18,763 nucleotides of DNA from Christensenella sp. UBA4263 (lineage in GTDB: Bacteria > Bacillota > Clostridia > Christensenellales > Aristaeellaceae). The position numbers and the translations under genes are program-made. Numbering within the stretch: position 1 is the first letter of the stretch; every line of letters begins with the position of its first letter. This document shows positions 16,004 through 18,763 of this stretch, piece by piece. The notes beneath the pieces are model-generated. The model ran no database searches and had not been told where the DNA came from. It saw only the letters and a list, made by a program, of their open reading frames with translations. Location: positions 5,137 to 23,899 of the forward strand of contig DGWH01000077.1 of assembly GCA_002395225.1 (NCBI GenBank). Reading direction: 5' to 3'.

Positions 16004-16648
16004 TTATCCGCGCACATATTGCTGCAGCAGCATGTTCCTCAACAGGATCAGTTCGCTTTCCGTTTCAGAGCTGTTCGCCGTCTGATACACCAGGCCGACG
16101 GCATAGCGCGTAACGGCGGCCAGCATAAGGTGCAGAATGGCGGAGAATGCCTGTTTCCAGGGTGTATCTGTACAAAGCGTCCCGTCCCTGGCTCCCCGCT
16201 CCCAGGCCTGCTGAAACAGTGCAGCCAGTTTGTCAATCATCCGCGAATAGGAGGCGACGGCTTCCCCATCCGCATTCGCCCCACGGATGAAAATGTTAAA
16301 GTTCTGATTAAAGCGCAGCAGGTCTTTATGGTTGCGATACAGATCCAGGAAAGAGTCGAGGAAGTAGGTAATGATTTCCGCACCCGTCGGTCCGTTCTCG
16401 CCATATTTGAGCGGCGGCCGGTCCACATTTTGATACTCTTCCCACTTCCATACGCTGATGGCCATCACAAACTGGAGCTTGTTTTCATAGTACCGGTACA
16501 GGGTCGCAATTCCCACACCGCTTTCGCGGGCAATGTCATTCATGGACACCGCATCAATGCTCTTTTCCGTAAACAGCCGGAAAGCCGTCTCCATCGCCTT
16601 TTTCTGCTTCTCTGTCCTCAGGGCAGCATCCTTTTCCGTATTATGCAT
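16004..16648 (-). CDS. TetR/AcrR family transcriptional regulator
   Basis: DNA-binding repressor-type protein of 214 residues. The N-terminal helix-turn-helix domain (about 15-60) reads AFRLFTEKSIDAVSMNDIAR followed by ESGVGIATLYRYYENKLQFV, a standard TetR pattern. The C-terminal domain is helical and poorly conserved, so the ligand is unknown. ATG 16648 has GGAAG eight bases upstream. A perfect 8-8-8 inverted repeat covers the ribosome binding site and start, suggesting autoregulation. It is the first gene ahead of the glycosyltransferase and flippase genes, so it may control them too; this is inferred from spacing and orientation. Confidence 0.93.
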   Translation of the reverse strand: MHNTEKDAALRTEKQKKAMETAFRLFTEKSIDAVSMNDIARESGVGIATLYRYYENKLQFVMAISVWKWEEYQNVDRPPLKYGENGPTGAEIITYFLDSFLDLYRNHKDLLRFNQNFNIFIRGANADGEAVASYSRMIDKLAALFQQAWERGARDGTLCTDTPWKQAFSAILHLMLAAVTRYAVGLVYQTANSSETESELILLRNMLLQQYVRG

Positions 16649-16670
16649 TTATGTCACTTCCCACATAAAT
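16647..16670. promoter_or_regulatory. Candidate operator of the TetR gene
   Basis: ATTTATGT (16647-16654) and ACATAAAT (16663-16670) form a perfect inverted repeat with an eight-base spacer, right at the TetR start codon. A weak promoter candidate, TTGGCA (16693-16688) with ATTTAT (16670-16665) at 17 bases, overlaps its distal arm. Size and position fit TetR-family autorepression; binding is inferred. Confidence 0.6.
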
Positions 16671-16720
16671 TTTCATCCTGCATCATCTGCCAAATATTGG
16701 TTCGAATCGTGCTGCATCGA

Positions 16721-16981
16721 TCACACAACTCCTTCAAACAGAAGCCTGTCTCCGATACGAGCCTCATGAACACCCGGTTCTTTGTTCCTGTTGAAACTGA
16801 AGCTGAGCATATAGCCTGTTTTTAACTCAAAGCTATCCTGGTAACCTATGATCTGCTTTTCGCCTTCTTCATTACGGCTCTCTCCATGCCATATCTTCAT
16901 CTCAATGATATATCGCTTTCCTCGATAATGAATGACAACATCGGTTCTTCTTTCTACCGCCAAACCACTTCTGTTGCACCC
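16721..16981 (-). pseudogene. C-terminal remnant of an AAA-ATPase-like/PD-(D/E)XK (DUF1703-type) protein
   Basis: In the frame ending with TGA at 16721, about the last 80 residues match the C-terminal nuclease-like domain of the AAA-ATPase-like (PF09820) plus PD-(D/E)XK_9 proteins common in gut Firmicutes and Bacteroidetes. The stretch has RRTDVVIHYRGKRYIIEMKI (Asp and the Glu-x-Lys pair), then GEKQIIGYQDSFELKTGYML and SFNRNKEPGVHEARIGDRLL. Full proteins exceed 500 residues with an N-terminal P-loop ATPase. None of that is found in any frame upstream, although the frame stays open to 17140 with unrelated-looking sequence. I read it as a truncated, decaying gene. The role of the family is not established. 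The surrounding DNA is visibly AT-richer than the flanking genes. Confidence 0.75.
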
Positions 16982-17181
16982 TGCAATGCTTATCATACTG
17001 CAAAGTCGCTTGTCTGCACAGCCGGACAGCGTAGATGCAAAATGGACGAACATGAAACACACGAAACATGGAGTGAATTCCAGATGGAAACGGACGGTCG
17101 GCAACAGACGCAAGATTTCCCCAAAACACGGTATTCTCACTTTTCATAGGCCATACAATTGATTCTCTCGCTTTCCATGCC

Positions 17182-17213
17182 GATAAAGATCTTATCATGA
17201 TAAGGATTTTATC
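17182..17213. repeat. 32-nt near-perfect dyad
   Basis: The centre CTTATCA-TGATAAG (17191-17204) is a perfect palindrome. It is flanked on each side by three unpaired bases (gat) and then by GATAAA (17182-17187) and TTTATC (17208-17213), which pair again. It looks like a binding site for a dimeric regulator or a cruciform. It resembles Fur half-sites turned outward, which is not the Fur arrangement. No gene starts next to it. Confidence 0.5.
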
Positions 17214-17288
17214 ACCGTTAACCGCCGAAAGGCAAGCCTTCATTTCCTCTGTTCCAAATTCCGACATGAATGTTCATTCATTTTCCCC

Positions 17289-17317
17289 TTGTCCGCTCGA
17301 CGCTTCGCCTGTACAAT
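17289..17317 (+). promoter_or_regulatory. Candidate promoter of sfsA
   Basis: TTGTCC (17289-17294) and TACAAT (17312-17317, five of six) are separated by exactly 17 bases. Transcription would start near 17324 and give a leader of about 280 bases carrying all three copies of the tandem hairpin repeat. Alternative promoters inside the repeats cannot be excluded. Confidence 0.45.
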
Positions 17318-17350
17318 CTTTCCTGTGCGGGAATGAAAAATGTGGCGCTG

Positions 17351-17596
17351 GCGTGCAGCGACAGATTGTCAAATTCAGACCTCAGGCAAATGACCAAAGT
17401 TGAGGCCTGCAGAAGAGGCCCTGTCGCGCAGCGACAGTTAAGTCAAATCCAGGCCTCAGGCAATGCTGCTCAGGCAAATGATCAACAGTGAGGCCTGTAA
17501 AGGAGAGGCCCTGTCGCGCAGCGACAGTTAAGTCAAATCCAGGCCCCATGCAATGCTGCTCCGGCAAAAGACCAACATTGAGGCCTGCAAAGGAGG
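17351..17596 (+). repeat. Three tandem copies of a structured ~90-bp repeat before sfsA
   Basis: Copies begin at about 17352, 17425 and 17515. Copies two and three are 90 bp apart and nearly identical. Copy one is 73 bp, mainly because 14 bases between two CAGGC direct repeats are missing. Copies two and three are each entered by a perfect hairpin CTGTCGC-GCA-GCGACAG (17421-17437, 17511-17527). In copy two a second dyad, CAGGCCTC (17450-17457) and GAGGCCTG (17490-17497), encloses the rest. Each unit ends in an AAGGAG-like stretch, and in copy three this becomes the sfsA ribosome binding site. Spacer and repeat are equally conserved, so this is not CRISPR. Confidence 0.85.
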
Positions 17597-17603
17597 AAAA
17601 ATC

Positions 17604-18287
17604 ATGCAGTATCCAGGCGTTGTCCGTGCCTCATTCATTGACCGTCCCAACCGGTTTATCGCCCACGTCAAGTACGGCGGGAACATTGAAACCGTCCATG
17701 TCAAAAACACCGGCCGCTGCCGGGAACTGCTTCTGCCCGGCAGTGAAGTGGTTCTCTCAGAGCCCGGAACCGACGGCCGAAAGACACGCTTTGATCTCAT
17801 CGCGGTCCGGAAACAAAGCGGCCTCCTGGTCAACATTGATTCTCAGGCGCCGAATGCGGTCGTACGTGAATGGCTCATGGCACAGGAGGTCAGCCATCTC
17901 CACCCGGAATATCCCTTCGGCCAGTCCCGTCTGGATTTCCGCTTTACGCTTAACGGAGCGGACACCCTGATGGAGGTCAAGGGATGTACGCTGGAGCGTG
18001 AGGGCATCGGGTATTTCCCGGATGCCCCGACCGAGCGCGGCGTCCGTCATCTTCACGAACTGATTCATGCGGTTCAGGAGGGATTTCGGGCCATGCTGGT
18101 TTTTGTCGTTCAGATGGACGGCATCACGGAGGTCCGCCCGAACATGGAAACGCATCCCGCATTTGGGGAAGCCCTTGAGGCCGCCCGGGGAGCCGGCGTA
18201 AAGGTACTCGTTCTCCCCTGCCACATCGAGCCGGACCGCATTGTGCCTGCTCCGTCCGCGCCGGCTTTATCCGACGTGATGACATAA
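17604..18287 (+). CDS. sfsA: SfsA family protein (sugar fermentation stimulation protein homologue)
   Basis: Product of 227 residues, full length for SfsA (about 230). The N-terminal OB-like domain has YPGVVRASFIDRPNRFIAHV and HVKNTGRCRELLLPGSEV. The C-terminal domain has a PD-(D/E)XK nuclease-like core, FGQSRLDF (Asp111), then TLMEVKGCTLE (Glu124, Lys126), followed by FPDAPTERGVRHLHELI. In E. coli the gene was linked to maltose metabolism, and nucleic acid binding is reported for the family; the true activity is unsettled. ATG 17604 has a consensus AGGAGG seven bases upstream. It is the only plus-strand gene in the window, with the tandem repeats in its presumed leader. Its stop overlaps the A-tract of the terminator shared with tpiA. 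Confidence 0.95.
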   Translation: MQYPGVVRASFIDRPNRFIAHVKYGGNIETVHVKNTGRCRELLLPGSEVVLSEPGTDGRKTRFDLIAVRKQSGLLVNIDSQAPNAVVREWLMAQEVSHLHPEYPFGQSRLDFRFTLNGADTLMEVKGCTLEREGIGYFPDAPTERGVRHLHELIHAVQEGFRAMLVFVVQMDGITEVRPNMETHPAFGEALEAARGAGVKVLVLPCHIEPDRIVPAPSAPALSDVMT

Positions 18288-18315
18288 AAAGACTGCAGGA
18301 TAATCCTGCAGTCTT
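18286..18315. terminator. Intrinsic terminator between convergent sfsA and tpiA
   Basis: A 12-bp perfect stem, AAGACTGCAGGA (18289-18300) and TCCTGCAGTCTT (18304-18315), has a TAA loop. On the minus strand it runs into TTTTT, a standard terminator for tpiA. On the plus strand only TTA follows, so it stops sfsA transcription less clearly. It begins right at the sfsA TAA. Confidence 0.9.
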
Positions 18316-18325
18316 AGTGACAGAT

Positions 18326-18763
18326 TTACGCGTTGTAATGAACAACCTTGGAGAAGTCCTCTGCCTTGAGGGACGCGCCGCCGATCAGGCCGCCGTCGAT
18401 CTCCGGCTGAGCCATGAGGCCCTTGCAGTTCTTCGGGTTCATGGATCCGCCATACTGGATGCGAACCTTGTCGGCTGCATCGCCGTAAGCCGAGCGGATC
18501 GCCTCACGAATCACGCCGATGGTCTCATTGGCCTGCTCATCGGTAGCGGTCAGGCCGGTACCAATTGCCCAGACCGGCTCATAGGCAATCACCACGCCTG
18601 CTACCTGCTCGGCAGTGAGTCCGGTGAGTGCAATCAGGGTCTGATAGCTGACCAGCGGATTGGTATAGCCGGCCTCACGCTCTTCCTTCTTCTCGCCCAC
18701 GCAGATGATGGGGATCAGGCCCGCGGCCAGGGCGGCCTTGACGCGAAGGTTCACGGTCGCATC
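18326..18763 (-). CDS. tpiA: Triosephosphate isomerase, C-terminal part (5' end beyond window)
   Basis: Interconverts dihydroxyacetone phosphate and glyceraldehyde 3-phosphate in glycolysis. The last 145 residues of about 250 are present; the start lies beyond the right edge, and the frame stays open to base 18763 (reading DATVNLRVKAALAAG). Seen are IPIICVGEKKEERE, the catalytic-glutamate motif VVIAYEPVWAIGTG, the phosphate-loop RIQYGGSMNPKN and DGGLIGGASLKAEDF near the end. It ends at TAA followed by a strong terminator. The gene upstream is not visible; in Firmicutes it is often pgk or gapA. Confidence 0.98.
   Translation of the reverse strand, partial: DATVNLRVKAALAAGLIPIICVGEKKEEREAGYTNPLVSYQTLIALTGLTAEQVAGVVIAYEPVWAIGTGLTATDEQANETIGVIREAIRSAYGDAADKVRIQYGGSMNPKNCKGLMAQPEIDGGLIGGASLKAEDFSKVVHYNA

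Larger units (their letters stand above)
16982..17350. other. Gene-poor AT-richer stretch
   Basis: No convincing gene in either orientation. The short open frames here show no family motifs and no good ribosome binding sites. It contains the 32-nt dyad and the candidate sfsA promoter listed separately. It probably includes decayed sequence from the truncated ATPase gene next to it. Confidence 0.5.

Noticed and set aside
17182..17213. Fur box
   Set aside because: The half-sites TGATAAG face outward from the centre, the reverse of the Fur arrangement, and no iron gene is nearby.
17220..17260. Second degraded sfsA copy, suggested by a translated TAERQAFISS resembling a shadow frame inside sfsA
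   Set aside because: The likeness is a few residues in the wrong frame of sfsA; no SfsA motif is found in any frame here.
16902..17267. 121-codon minus-strand frame as a real gene or the ATPase N-terminus
   Set aside because: It overlaps the remnant in another frame, has no P-loop or other motif and ends in a shadow of the nuclease domain.
17382..17567. 61-codon minus-strand frame with a 30-residue peptide repeat
   Set aside because: It is open only because the repeat length of 90 is a multiple of three; it would need a TTG start, lacks a ribosome binding site and reads through hairpin DNA.
17351..17596. CRISPR array
   Set aside because: Only three units, and the whole 90-bp unit is conserved with no unique spacers.

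Overview
The window looks like chromosomal DNA of a moderately GC-rich member of the Firmicutes (Bacillota). Pointers are strong AAGGAGG-type ribosome binding sites, a T-box leader on an ilv operon, secA next to prfB, a DUF1461/TIGR01906 membrane protein, and TTATCCACA DnaA boxes. A more exact placement (for example a GC-rich erysipelotrichial or related gut lineage) is only a guess. Every recognised gene except sfsA is on the minus strand, and the many long plus-strand frames are antisense shadows of these genes.

Layout, from high to low coordinates in the direction of minus-strand transcription. A partial tpiA enters at the right edge. It ends at a hairpin terminator shared with the convergent plus-strand sfsA. 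Upstream of sfsA lies a gene-poor, AT-richer patch (about 16.7-17.6 kb). It holds a C-terminal remnant of an AAA-ATPase/PD-(D/E)XK accessory protein, a 32-nt dyad, a candidate promoter and three tandem copies of a structured repeat of about 90 bp that runs into the sfsA ribosome binding site. Next come a TetR regulator with its own candidate operator, a family 2 glycosyltransferase and a Wzx-like flippase. They look like one small surface-glycan operon, closed by an 18-bp perfect hairpin.

Then follows a housekeeping group: secA, prfB (RF2), a DUF1461 membrane protein and tsaD. prfB is split by a programmed +1 frameshift whose stop is TAA, in the context CTT TAA C, not the canonical TGA. Downstream of tsaD is a gene-free stretch of about 350 bp with seven DnaA-box-like sites, two of them perfect. 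It is probably a DnaA-binding cluster outside oriC. Beyond it are a lactonase-family beta-propeller (6-phosphogluconolactonase-like) and an SGNH-family hydrolase, which look like a two-gene transcription unit.

The left part is a branched-chain amino acid operon: sigma-A promoter, T-box riboswitch with terminator, then ilvB, ilvN, ilvC and ilvD (ilvD cut by the window edge). Together these encode acetolactate synthase (both subunits), ketol-acid reductoisomerase and dihydroxy-acid dehydratase, the shared path to valine, isoleucine and the leucine precursor.

No wholly new multi-gene system is evident. The most distinctive items are the TAA-type prfB frameshift, the DnaA-box cluster after tsaD, the structured tandem repeat in front of sfsA, and an unclear specifier codon in the ilv T-box.
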